From positions 23,500,456 through 23,564,455 of the forward strand of contig CM049318.1 in NCBI GenBank assembly GCA_026874595.1: DNA of 64,000 nt. Direction: 5' to 3'. A model generated the notes under the pieces. It was given only the letters and a program-made list of their open reading frames with translations, was not told the DNA's origin and ran no database searches. The first letter of the stretch is position 1. Every line of letters begins with the position of its first letter. The translations under genes were made by a program, and so were the position numbers. The DNA comes from Sipunculus nudus (taxonomy: Eukaryota; Annelida; Sipuncula; Golfingiida; Sipunculidae). Shown here one piece after another: positions 11,512 to 23,866 of the stretch.

Positions 11512-13496
11512 CTGGAAAAAAAAAAGAATTGTCTACTCCATTTCTTTCATGTCTTATGATATCACAGACTTATATATATGTGTGTGTGTTTGTGTTTTTT
11601 TAAAGAAGAAAAAGTTGGCGCTCGAGTGCCGTGGGTGAGGAAGTCATTAAAATATGTATATTGTGTTATTATTAAATTATTTATTAAATAATACAATTCA
11701 CTATTTTGACTTCACATCGGCGACAAATTAAATACAGTGTTATACGGAAGAGTCAAATTACTATTATCACAATCAACACTTTTATGCGAAAACAATAAGT
11801 ATAGAACTGAAGACCATTTCACTTTTTATAATATTACAAATATTTTTTTTCGTTTGATCCGAGGATATATGTGGCCGTTTTGAGATTTAATACAAGCAAG
11901 TTTATAAGCAATGAGCATTTTGCATTAAAATCTGTGCATTGTGTTATTATTAAATAATTATTTTTTATGGGATACCAGTCCAAAATATAGTATCAGCATT
12001 TTTTAAAATTAGGGCTCTTTATTTAATGTTTCAGTGATTGCATGCTGAACAGAGTTTTTGTAAAAATGGTAAAAATACCCAAACCAAATTATCATTTATA
12101 ATCATAATATATTTTACTTCTGCAGATAAATAAAAAATGTAAACCTGGAAAAATACAGACGTCTTACCTGTTCTGTTTAGCATGTCTTGGATATGTTTCT
12201 GTTCCTCATCCGTTTCTATGGCGACCAAGTTGCTTCCGTGATTCAGACAGGCTTGTTTTGCAATCAACCATGGCTCCGGACTGAGTAGTTTGTAGCAGGA
12301 CGCATTCGTAACGGGAGATGACCTTTTGTAAGACATAAAGGGACCTTCAAATTCCCCAGGGCAGTCTAAATAGACAAAAATCATGGATTCTATAAATACA
12401 TTTTGTTTATTCCTGCTTTGGAGGACACATGTACTGTCTGGTCTGTCGTCCTATATGTGGTATGACAACTTTTAAATGAACGATTCTTGTTTTGCTCAAG
12501 CTTCATACGTAAATATTGTACACGTCAAATCAGGCACGAAACCTAGGCTTCTGACCGCTTTCCTGATCTTCCGGGTCAAATCAGCCGAAATATAAAATCA
12601 GTTGTTATACTCTTGAAATATCGCATATTTTTAATCAAATTTGATAATCAAAAATGTTTCACAAATTGTTCGAACAATTCCGAAAACTGATGATCTTCAC
12701 TTTTACCTTTAATGTGGTAGCTTCTGCTACACTGGTCCACATTATTTGATACCTATAAAAACATGTGACTCTTTTTGTTCTCCAGATAAGTCTTTAGATA
12801 TCTCAATCCTTTTAGGTACCGCATATCGTCAAGTTAGATACATGAATTGTTTCCCCCAGAACCCCATATGAAATCATATGCATGCTTGAGCATATACAGC
12901 AGGTGATATCTCTAAAAGCTTGTGGTCCTTCTCACTTAATATTCTTCACGTTAAGAGTTAAAGGACCAAAATGAAAAATAATGATTAATAAAGACCCAAA
13001 AACCTATTTATAGAGGCGGAAAGTTGTGGATTGTGAGTGTGGTTCCAAAATGGATAGAGCGCTTGACTTGTGACCGCAAGGTTTTGGGTTTTCATCCCGT
13101 TCTGACCAAGCTAAAGTCTTAGGCCAAAAGTCTTTACCACAAGGTTGTGCTCTCTCGACCCAGGAGTAAATGGGGCTGGTCAATGACGAAAGACAAAAGA
13201 AAAACGAAATCCTTTTAGCGCCTGACATAGCTGCTTTAATTGTACACTCCCCTTGGAGCGGAGAAAAGCTTCAAGAATGAACAGACCCAAAGGACCAGGA
13301 AGGCAAAGTATAAAAGTCTGAAAAGTCTAACCTCGTCGGTTATCTCAAACAATAAAGCCACACCGATACCTTTTTGTATAAACAAGATTAACAACAAATC
13401 TCAAATACAATTCACGCATAATTTAGGAAATAAAAAAAATAAACTATCCTACAGCATACCTACTCCTCCTTTTCGCTTATTAAAATAATAATAATA

Positions 13497-13532
<36 letters not shown>

Positions 13533-16500
13533 GTTATTGTTATTATTATTAATGAGCACATAGTGTTCGATAATGCTATCTGTTGGTGCTTAGTTTCTAT
13601 TGCTTCCAGCAGTTTATGTACATATTTGTACTTTTTGTCACGACCAATAAATTTTCCGAAGAAAATGTTAAACTTAACTAGCTCTGTAAAATGAACCGTA
13701 CAATCTGTAGACCCAGTGGCCTTCGATATATTTTAAACGAAAGTTTTCAAATAAGCATCGTAGGTGGTATTCTTTGTGTCATTTCCCCTTGACTATATGT
13801 ATACACTGCATACTGCGCTACGTATCCTTTTTCCGATGGTGTATACGGTCTACGGAGTTACCCCTCTCCACCGCCCGGTCCACCCACATCCCTTATATAG
13901 CAGCGTAGCTCTATCATAATGCATTTAAGAGGAATCTGATAGCACACAGAAAATGTTAATGTCATTGTGCAGTGATATTTGTAAAATATAAGGATAATAA
14001 ATCCTTAAATGTTAATATGAACAAAAGATAGCTCACTGCATGTCAGCTTTGTCTCTGGGCTTTGTGATGGTTTAGCATCTTCTATGGTGCACGTCCCTAA
14101 GCTAGGCCGGACATCAGAACAGGGTGCCTGCAAGTGGTTGTTTTGCAGAATGCATTTTCCGGGCTGATGGTCTACACTGGTGCACAATGGGTTGGTCTGT
14201 CTCCTACATGCAGCTTTACATTCATCTAATGATAAAGCTGGTTTCTGTATAATCTTCATCACCGAAGCAGGATGAACTCTGCATTCCCCACATCGGTATG
14301 CAGCTACAAACGATGCATCTGTTAATATTTTCTGTCGTGCGTTATTTGCTGAGGATATTTATTACAATGGACATTACATCATGACGCTCACCTCAAAAAC
14401 ATGGTTTGTGATATAATGTTTCAACATTCACTACTATTTTTTACATGTGAACAACTTCCTTAGCAAACACCGGAGAGGGTTACCTTTTTTTCTGAAGATT
14501 ACTATTAAAAGAATGAATTCTTACTTGGTTAACAAATATGGTGGCAAAGAGTCGGTAACCTATTTAATACCAAAACGAAGGGTGTTTTACAACTCAACTC
14601 AGTCATGATTTGCCAAAAACTTGATGACGAAAGTACAGTGGAGTTTATTCACGGTCTTCCGTTAGCACAGCGCACATCTTATCCGTGATACCAAGAAATA
14701 CCAGGTCATGCTATAATGTCCTTGGAAACCCTTGTAGCTGCTTATTTATTCTGGGAGGAAATTGGGCTTGGGCAACATGCACTCGCACAATTTAAAGAGA
14801 TAAAATAACACTTTTTACTGGAATAAAATTTAGAGCCTAAACCTTCAAAATATCAGGACTGCATATTATTATCTGGACTTATAAATGAAACAGAAAGATA
14901 CTTACCAGACTAGATGAAAGGACTGCTCTTTGGTGGCGGGTGGCTCTTCACCTGGGTAGCCGACATTGTCGTAAAACCAACCCCAAGGTGAAAAAGAAGC
15001 CATATACCCTCTGCCTGCCACAGAGGGCAGGCATAGGGGTCCACTGCTCGATGATCCAAGAGAGCGGAATTGCCAGGGCAAGGGGGTTTTATCCAAGAGG
15101 GGAGAGGGCGAAGTCCTTAGCTGCCTGTGATTGGCTATGGGGCATCTCTATGTTTACTGTCAATCAGTGTTTATGCCCCGCCCCTGCATGACCAACTGAG
15201 GTCCAGGTCAAAGGGCAAGAATGTTACATCCTTCCCCCCTATAGGGAAAATTTTACACTTCAGTGGAAAATTTTGTGATAGCAGACATAATATGACTGCT
15301 ATCACAGTCATATTGGAAAGGATGGATTGTTTTTGTTTGTTTGTTGTATGACCAAAACATGGCTGGCAGGCTGTGTATAGGCTGTTAGCCGGCTACCCAA
15401 CCCCTAACTCCCATGTTGGGAGGGGGGAGGTAGGTTTATCCAATGCTACAACAGCGGGTAGGGAGTGTTCTCTCCCCACACAGTACCCCCAGTGATTAGG
15501 GACTCTGCAGTCTGATAGTGTTTTGAAAGTTCAGGGATTGTGTAATTTTTATTGCACATTCAAAAACAATATAAAACATTCAAAGACACATCAATGATAT
15601 TCAACATGCACCAGCTACAATAAGTTGTTACATGTTACAGTCCATTAGTGAGCCAGGTGGCCATAAAGGATTTAATAACATATCAGTCCAGTTGGTGGCG
15701 CCACAGGCCTCAGTATTAACTCAAGGTGTACTGCATTTAAAAGGCGTCGAATATCTGGCTGTAGTGGAATGTTGGCTCAGGTTGCAGCTTGCTGTAGCAG
15801 AAGAGCTGAGCCGGACCACACTGGAAAGGCTGCACTGATGTCTGACAACTGGTTCATGCGAAAATGGAGCCTCTGAAAATAAAATACAACAGCGGCAGTA
15901 TCTGTCCTTATGACACAAGTATAATTTTTGCGACAATTACCTAGACATGACTATTTAAAAAAAATAGCTCTCACAAAAATTTATACATAATCAAACATAA
16001 ACAATGCTGATAAGCGGCCCCTTGGTAAAACATTAAAACAGTGAAACACTTGATCTAAGTTTTCAACTATACATTAAATGAAATTGACAACAGTTTACAT
16101 AAAGGGAGCCTCCAATAGGGATAATCTGGGCTCATTTCTCCTTTTTATATGGAGCATATGAAACTAGGGGTCATATGGTCCCCAAAAGTTGTATAGCCCG
16201 AAGATTGACAAAAGTGACCAACGTATCAGATTAAATGGACAGTATTTTCTTTGTGCCCTGTTTGGCCTCACGACTGTAACGGAACTTATTTAGAGCCCCG
16301 TCTGGCTGAAACATGCCCCCTCATTGGGCTAAATAATATTTCGACCACTGGTCTACTAATACAGCGAGATTCACTCGCTCACTGTATCATCATCTGATCA
16401 GTGTTTAGACGTATATGCTTTACCCTCGGGTAAGCTTTTCATAAACAGTATTTATTCTGTGCCCTGTTTGGCCTCAAAATCTAGACGGTTTTTTAAGCCC

Positions 16501-19500
16501 CGCTCGGCCGAAATATGCCCTCTCACTGGGCTAAAATAATAAGTCCATTGGTCGACTTATCTAGCGAGATTCACTCGCACACTGTATCATCATCTGATCA
16601 GTGTTTAGACGTATATGCGTTACCCTCAGGTAAGCTTTTCATAAACAGTATTTATTCTGTGCCCTGTTTGGCCTCAACATCTAGACGATTTTTTAAGCCC
16701 CGCTCGGCTGAAATATGCCCTCTCACTGGGCTAAAATACGAACTACAACTGACCAAGTAATAATAATCAAATAACAGCGAGATTTCTCGCTAAATGTAAG
16801 ATCTCCTTATATATTTACATGTGAACTTAAGCACAGTAATACATCAAATAATATTACCAGATAATTCAATGATTGCACAGTAGTTTTAATCAGTTAAAGA
16901 AAGTCTACCTGTAATATACAACACCTATACATGACTTTAATTGAGGGAAAATGGTAAGCAGTGCTGCCCAAGAATTTGTAACATCAAAGTTATTTATTAC
17001 CCTACAGGTATCTATGAATATAACATTCAAATTAGATATCAGGGTTAGTTACCTATTCATTAGTTTATTTGCATAACGAGAATTTCCTTTTTAATCTGTG
17101 TCTAGCCTTTACAGTTTATTGTTTATATTTTTATAAATCATTATTTTATCATCAAGAATATTATCATTCTGATTTTTATCATTATCTATTTCTTCTTATT
17201 AAAATATGTAGATTCAGATTATGTGTAATAGCTAAGTTAATTTGTAGTACTCAAATTTACACTACAACATAAACGTTTCTTAACTCGAATCCGCAGTGAA
17301 ATATGTATTTTTGTAACAAAAAAAAAGTTATACCCATCAAGCAATGTATATGTGGTTTGTTATTTATTTTTAATATCATTACTCTCAAATGCAATATAGA
17401 GTAGACATAAACTTGAAGTCAGCTTATTTGTTCATTTTATTCGTGTATTTATTCAACTTATTTAGTATTTTGGTGTGTTGCTCACCTATTAATATTATTG
17501 ATAGGATTTCACTGAAATTAACCTAATTAAACAAGTTAAGCTTCTAAATGAGTGATGCCAGTTTAACTGGTGTGTTAAGTATGCACGCTGGTCTAATTTA
17601 TTTTAATTACTCCCAATACTTAAGAGAGAAAAATTTGTGCTGGTTGATGTTATAGCTAGGTTTAGATATGATGACAGGTACAATCCTATGCAAGTGGCGC
17701 CACCATACCAGATACAAAATACTCTAGGTGAAAGGTGGTACCCTGCAAAAATCGAGAACTCTCAAGGCGATACGCAAAACCCACAGGGCAGACATGCAGC
17801 CATGTCAGACACCTATATCACTAGGCAAAACTTGTTTCCATGCCGGAGAACATCTCCTTAAAAAGCGACTGGGAACTTTGCCAGCAATAAAACACTGCAT
17901 AAGAAGGGACAACCATGCCGGGTATCACCCAAGGCAACTGGTATATATTTTATGCCCTTATATGCTAAACTAAATAAAAACTCAACCAGGAAAAGCACAT
18001 ACTATGCCGGGATATGAACCCTAAAAGCGACTAGTAAAACTCTCAAGGTTGAGGCAGAATAAATGGTACTATGCCAGATACTGAGATCTAGGCAAATAGG
18101 ATACCAATAAATAACCTTCCAGGTGTGTCAGGCATGTTACATCTAGCCTATAGGTAGTTAATTTCACCAGAGAAATTCAAAGTAATTCTCATGCATATCT
18201 AGTCCAGCAGTATGTGAGACAGAATAACATGCCTTTAATTAAATTTATAAGTATCATACTATTTACTTCTGAATTTGTCTAATCAAGTAGAGTTATAAAC
18301 GTTAATCACTATCATTGGATATAACTAAGTTTGTAAAAGTTTCATTTTAAAATAAGAATGTTATAATTCAAATGTAATTAATAATTAAATGTTTATGAAC
18401 AGTTTAAATAGCTTTGAGATTTTAGTCTACAGTTGTATTAAAGTTAAATGTAAAAAAAATCCAAAATCAACAAATGAATTTAGTCAAAGTGTAAATAAAA
18501 TATGAGCATGTCTCAGAGGTAATCCCTGAGAATTACTAAATTTTCATTTAAAAGATTGATCGAGATTATTAAGTACTGATCTGTTTTTATTGTTATATTT
18601 TTTAACATCATAATTCATTATTAATTGTAAAAAGTTATTAGGATTATCTAAAGGCAAGGGCTAAACACCTTAAAGTATCTGCTTATATCAGTTGGACATG
18701 TAAGAGAGACCAACAGGAAGATAGGCCCAATTATTAAATATTTTATTTGAATGTTATTTCTATTGGTGTAATTAGTTTACTAGTTTTATTATTTATTATT
18801 ATTATAATTTGAAGTGGGTTACTAGTACATTAAAACATGTTAAAGGTACAAATTTTCAGGTTGGGTATAAGGTACATGACACATGACATGGGTTCACATG
18901 ACATCACACCAGGTCACTGGTGTATCTAAATACTTGTGGTGTGTTAGGTAGCTTGTCTGGGCTCTTTTGACAGAGTTTTAGTGTTGATAGCAAATCTCAA
19001 CTTATCCTACTCAGTATGATATAACCCCATATGGGGCAAAGAATGCACCTGGATTATTAATCTGACCTGCCAGATAATGGGATTACCAGCAGGCCCTGTG
19101 AGACACAGCTAACTTTGAAACCCTATGGTGATGTTTACACACCTGGGGATTATGCAATAACCTGTGACCAGGAGATGAAACTTGACCATCGGTCAGGTTG
19201 TTTGAATGACACACTAAAATGTATCTACCAGGCGGTGGATACTGATGTTTGTGCCCTTTCTGTAATTTAAAATTGGCCAAACAATAGACCACGTAGTACG
19301 GTAATTTAAGGATTTAAAGCTTTGGTTTAAAGAACAGCATGTAGGCTAAATTTCTTTATTCAAGAAACCCATTTGGTTTAAACATAAAGATCACTGAATT
19401 TCATGTTTTTACAAAAACATTTGAATGAATATCAGGATTATAAAATATTTTGAACTGACAAGCCAGATTGGAATAATAAGATATTTAATTGATGTTTCTA

Positions 19501-21616
19501 TCAAAATACATTCACAATAACCACTTCAGTGGTATTCATTCAATATGTACATGCATAACATAACAGTTTAAATATTTTCCATTCTACAGCATCTATACAT
19601 ATGTACAAAAGAGAAGCTATGTTACTTCTATTCAAGAGACAGCTACGAATAATAAAAGGTTGAGCTGTTACTCTTATTTCAATAGAATCCAGCTAATTTA
19701 GATCAAGTCCTGAAAGTTTTATATACATAAAATCTGATCAATACATTAATTTTGCAAAGAAAAGGTCATTCATTATAAGTAAAATATGACATATATACAA
19801 TTGCAGGCACAAGTTGCCCGGCTGTTTGCATGGGGGGCATGAAATATTTGCGGATTACACTTATGCCCAATGTATTAAGAAGATGCGTGTTACAGTTTTT
19901 ACACATCCCCTAATGGTACACATAGCACATTTTATTTCTCTTGCTTTTACATCTTAGTTACACATATTTTATATACAAAATTATAGGACAAATTTTTTTT
20001 TTTTTATTTTATTTTTCTTTCATATATAACCTCCTAGTGGGAACACACAATTCAAGTTTAACACTGTGGGATTTAATTTCAATTAACGACTGAAGTAATT
20101 AGAAATACATTGATATTAAGGCTCTCATTTTATAAGAATGTAAAACTAATATGACTGGTTTATCCACAATGAAAATTCCCAATAACCGTAGTATTTACTG
20201 TAAATTGTACAGATAAAGGTTCAATACTGTGGGATTATTGTACACCTACAAATGATTTTTGTAGATGATTGTTTGAAGCATACACTGTTTTATAATGTAT
20301 ACGCCGCTTCATAGCCAAAGAAGGGCAAATTACTATAATGGTTTATCAATAGGAATCTAAAGTAGTAATAACCTTTCCAAATAAAATAATGCGCATTGTT
20401 CTTTAAACAGAGACGGGTCTACATTTATAAAAAGCCCCTATTCTAGTTCACAAAACGAGTGCACTAAATAAAAGGAATTTACTTAAGAAATGAAAGTCAG
20501 GCATTTTTAAAGCTGTTACTATGTTTCCATTTGAATAGATCGCTTATTTAGCAGACTTTTACATCCTAAGCCCCTTAAGTATATAATGATGCTAAAAAAC
20601 CCAGAATTAACTCAAAATAAGCAATTTATTTACCAGAATTCGTCTCCTAGCTGTTAGTAACAACCGAATAGCATCGCTCGCCAGATGTAGCTGCTTATTT
20701 ATTCTGGGAGGAAATTGGGCTTGGGCAACATGCACTCGCACAATTTAAAGAGATAAAATAACACTTTTTACTGGAATAAAATTTAGAGCCTAAACCTTCA
20801 AAATATCAGGACTGCATATTATTATCTAGACTTATAAATGAAACAGAAAGATACTTACCAGACTAGATAAAAGGACTGCTCTTTGGTGGCGGGTGGCTCT
20901 TCACCTGGGTAGCCGACATTGTCGTAAAACCAACTCCAAGGTGAAAAAGAAGCCATATACCCTCTGCCTGCCACAGAGGGCAGGCATAGGGGTCCACTGC
21001 TCGATGATCCAAGAGAGCGGAATTGGCAGGGCAAGGGGGTTTTATCCAAGAGGGGAGAGGGCGAAGTCCTTAGCTGCCTGTGATTGGCTATGGGGCATCT
21101 CTATGTTTACTGTCAATCAGTGTTTATGCCCCGCCCCTGCATGACCAACTGAGGTCCAGGTCAAAGGGCAAGAATGTTACACCCTGTTTGGTCTCAAGCC
21201 TTAAAGCGTCTTGAGTAAATAAGGTCTGTTGCATAAAAATCTACCAGGGGACTTCAAATTTTTAGAACATTTTAAATTATATCCTTGACATGTAGAGTCT
21301 GGAAATCATTCATCATTTGAACAAAATTGGCCAAACCAGCGCTTTAAAATCGTTACAAAAATATATGATTTAATCGTTCCTTTATGAATGAAGAAATTCA
21401 TTCTCTAATTGGACAAAATTATTTGTGTGAGACGGAGCGACCATTCAGATTACAAATGAGATTTATTTGGATTGTTCGACAATTGATATCAATGTTCTGA
21501 AAACAATATTATGTACCTGTCGAGCGATCTGTAAAACATTGAGTTTGTCAACTTAGTATCTCACCTGGGAAGCTGATTAGCAGCAATGCTGTGAACAATT
21601 TATTCATCGGAGTCAT
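11258..21616 (-). CDS. Secreted PAN/apple-like plus C-type lectin protein, copy 2 (4 exons, LTR element in intron 1)
   Basis: The model joins 21616-21565, 14318-14037, 12365-12168 and 11511-11258 on the minus strand: 786 nt, 261 residues, the same phases as copy 1 and no stop or frameshift. Intron 1 is about 7.2 kb because a 6.45-kb LTR retrotransposon sits in it, in the same transcriptional direction. Signal peptide, PAN-like module, EPN and WND motifs are all kept. Ten residues differ from copy 1 (for example WND-flanking L to R, P to S, and linker changes) against one silent change seen by eye. The exon 3 donor is canonical GTAAGA. Whether the transcript is still made through the element is unknown: the LTR supplies an AATAAA signal in the sense direction. 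Confidence 0.8.
12168..12365 (-). CDS. Lectin copy 2, exon 3 (N-terminal half of the lectin domain)
   Basis: 198 nt. Two differences from copy 1, both amino-acid changing (V to M, K to T). The donor is ACAG/GTAAGA, stronger than in copy 1. Confidence 0.85.
13021..13300 (+). mobile_element. tRNA-derived SINE (in duplication unit 2)
   Basis: The duplicated counterpart of the SINE at 6045, with the A box near 13051. The B box is altered here (GGGTTTTCATCCC), consistent with decay after duplication. Confidence 0.6.
13484..13551. repeat. (AAT)n/(ATT)n trinucleotide array
   Basis: Counterpart of the array at 6506, with fewer AAT and more ATT units and two GTT interruptions. Confidence 0.9.
14037..14318 (-). 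CDS. Lectin copy 2, exon 2 (PAN/apple-like domain)
   Basis: 282 nt with the same acceptor and donor as copy 1. Six base differences are visible against copy 1 and all six change an amino acid. Confidence 0.75.
14733..15228 (-). repeat. 3' LTR of copy A
   Basis: Read on minus it contains a GC box (15175-15184), an inverted CCAAT box (15130-15134), a TATA-like GGATAAAACC (15085-15094), a short frame with an ATG encoding MASFSPWGWF, a consensus splice donor CTG/GTAAGT (14904-14906) and AATAAA (14745-14750) only 12 bases from its end. It lies about 0.4 kb upstream of lectin exon 2 in the same direction. Confidence 0.85.
15229..15240 (-). other. Polypurine tract of LTR element copy A
   Basis: AGGGGGGAAGGA on the minus strand directly precedes the 3' LTR. 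It is the usual start site for second-strand DNA and is identical in copy B. Confidence 0.7.
16240..16795. repeat. Internal ~200-bp tandem repeat of copy A (three units)
   Basis: Units begin at 16240, 16446 and 16646, each starting CAGTATT and sharing GTGCCCTG, GCCTCA, AGCCCCG and CTGATCAGTGTTTAGACG. The third is truncated. Copy B has only two units, so the array changes length between insertions. Confidence 0.85.
20671..20683 (-). other. Primer-binding site of LTR element copy A
   Basis: Reading minus, TGGCGAGCGATGC begins two bases after the 5' LTR. The leading TGG fits pairing with a tRNA 3' CCA end. The same 13 bases occur in copy B, after which the two copies diverge, as expected if only the primer match is constrained. 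I could not name the tRNA. Confidence 0.6.
20686..21181 (-). repeat. 5' LTR of copy A
   Basis: Same length as its partner, with about 4 substitutions. It should drive the element's transcript leftwards. Confidence 0.85.
21565..21616 (-). CDS. Lectin copy 2, exon 1 (signal peptide)
   Basis: Identical in sequence to the copy 1 exon, with donor CCAG/GTGAGA. The 5' flank differs: copy 1 has CCTGCAG before the ATG where copy 2 has CCTGCTG, so a possible untranslated-exon acceptor is lost here. Confidence 0.78.
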
Positions 21617-23866
21617 CTGAGTTTCCCACCAGCAGGAACGATAAGAAAATTGTAGATCAACAGACGTATTGCAGTGCTGTAAATAACCGTAGCCACACAG
21701 TCTGGTGAAATGTAAATAGCAGGTGCGTTTAGTTACAATATCATTAGTGCAATAGAAGTATAATAGATGTTCATTTCTAATTAAATGTAGCTCTGGATGC
21801 CGACTTTCCTTGCAGTCTGTGTATTACTTTATTCTATCGAACAGTGTACAATAAAAATTATTAACTTTTATTTCTGCGGCAAGCGAAAGGTGTTAAATGT
21901 GCATTGTATTCTTTAAATCACATTTTAGTCACATTTGTCAGTATGTATTGCAAACAGAAAAAAAACAAGGAAAGAGTAATCCATCCTGTCAGAAATAAAT
22001 TGCGCATATGGATAGAAAAGGACGAATTTATTGATATTGATATAATACAATTTTTATAGGTAAATGTGTTACATTTTCCCGCATGACATGACAGGAATAC
22101 GAAAAATGTCTATCATTAAAACTTCCCTTCCTAAATATTGATTGATACAGACAATGGGCTTTTTGGAACTAAATAGGTTTAATGGGAATCAATGTGTGTG
22201 TAAACCCACTTTCGGGCATATATATTGTTATGTTCAAGCGGTTATGTTCATTTGGCTATAGAAACCTGTGTTATATATGAATACCTTGACATCAGTTTAT
22301 ATTGATGCTGTCATGAATACTGTCAAAGAACATATTTTTTTCTGTCTGCATTGTACAGGTCTGGACCTTTATGTAGTTCCGGAGGTTTGCAGGTCATGGT
22401 TTTGGAGGCCCTGGAACTTCTGTCTCCATTCTGGTTTCGACTTCGAGACCAAGTCGAAATCCAGGTTTTACACAGTATACATCATTATGGTGAAATATAT
22501 GTAACAACCCTTTTCCACGCGCATGCGCAATTTGCTTAGTGGTCCTCTGCTGTGTTCGGGTCAATTTTTCAACTTTGCGAGTTGTTTCAAATGAAATTTA
22601 AAGGGACATGATTAGGAGTAATATTATCCCTATTCTTTTACACTTTTACAGTTTTGCTTTTTACATGTGTCCCTGAAAAACAATCCGAGCACACAGTTTC
22701 ATACTTCCCATACGGCTGTTTAACACCTTGCTATGGCTCTCCGTGCCTGCAAACCTGCAGTCCACGAAGGGTGTCTGTGTCGCCCCCGCAACACGCGATG
22801 TTCCAGCCAGCAGAAATATGTTAACATTTGGGCATCTCATGATTGACAGGTGTTGTGGCCCGGGCGATGCACCGAGTCCCATGCACTGTGTTTATGATGA
22901 AGCCTATGATCGCGCCAGGTCCACTTTTTTAACAGTCGTGTACAGGGGTGAGCCAACGGTTTCGTGGCAATATTTTGGCAGGTACCATTTAGTTCAAATA
23001 TAAGAAGCAATCTTTCGTGTTAATTCAACATGCTTTATAGGTGGCTCATTGATGGCTTATTGTTAAAGTAAAGGCATAATGAAAATCAGATGAAATATAA
23101 CAAAATCATAAAGACATGCAAGACACACATGACACAGCAGCACGTGAAAATATTTTTTCAAAATTGTTATAAGAAAGACATTTATGACGTTAAAGTTGGC
23201 GCCATCCCCTTTTGCAGGTTTTTTACATTTTTTGTCAGGGTCTTTCGCGGGAAATCAAGTATTTTATTTACTCATAATGATCTTGTCATCTATCTTATTG
23301 ACCAATCGTGAATTTAAACATTTCAAAATAGTAAATATGCCTGAAGCTATGTAACACGTAATACACCTGTTACGTAATACACTCCTGTCCAAAACAACTG
23401 GAACACCTGTCAAGTCATCACCAAATCTTTTAGACATGTAAAGCAAACTGTACGCTCCCGAGGCAGCGGAAATCTTGCGCTTCTAAAGAAGCTACTGATT
23501 TAACCACTGCCTGCTTTGACCGTTTAAGATGCACTTAAACACCTGGTATTAGGCCTGTCTGCTGAAAGACTGCTGATGTGACTAGCAGCCAACCAAATGC
23601 CAGTCAACAAACACTCGGCAGGCATCAGGCTCCGCCCAGAAACCACGTGAGTGGCCATTCTCTCTGAGCCTGTGGCCTGTTCAAACGGTTGCCGGGGCGA
23701 TGAGCTGTCACTCAAAACGAAATGAACAACATTAGCTTCGTGTATTCCTCGCTTGGCTGGTAAACCGCTTTGTCTTCCGGCACAGGGCTCATCTGATTGG
23801 ACCAAAATACAGTGCTCCCCTCTGGTTTAGAGATTCAGGATACGAGGTAAAAACATACAACGTTTA

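Larger units (their letters stand above)
14733..21181 (-). mobile_element. Non-autonomous LTR retrotransposon, copy A (6449 bp)
   Basis: Two 496-bp direct repeats (14733-15228 and 20686-21181) bound the element, which is flanked by CCCT duplications at 14729-14732 and 21182-21185. Copy 1 of the host duplication shows the exact empty site (GGAAACCCTGTTTGG near 7785). Orientation is minus: read that way the LTRs run TGTAAC...GCTACA, a purine tract AGGGGGGAAGGA abuts the 3' LTR, and TGGCGAGCGATGC two bases after the 5' LTR serves as a primer-binding site. The internal ~5.46 kb has no frame of useful length and no recognisable gag, protease, reverse transcriptase or integrase, so it should need proteins from another element (a LARD-type element). 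The LTRs differ at about 4 positions by eye, so the insertion is recent and postdates the tandem duplication. Confidence 0.88.
10792..23866. repeat. Tandem segmental duplication, unit 2 (interrupted by an LTR element)
   Basis: Second unit of the duplication. Removing the 6449-bp LTR element and one CCCT duplication leaves about 6.62 kb, matching unit 1. About 340 bases of unrelated sequence (10453-10791) separate the two units. Confidence 0.92.

Noticed and set aside
14940-15191. Plus-strand frame in the LTRs
   Set aside because: PBS, polypurine tract and promoter signals show the element is on the minus strand; the plus frame is a shadow.
15229-20685. Interior of LTR element as a host gene
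   Set aside because: No long frame, no spliceable domain, and present twice inside flanking LTRs with target duplications.
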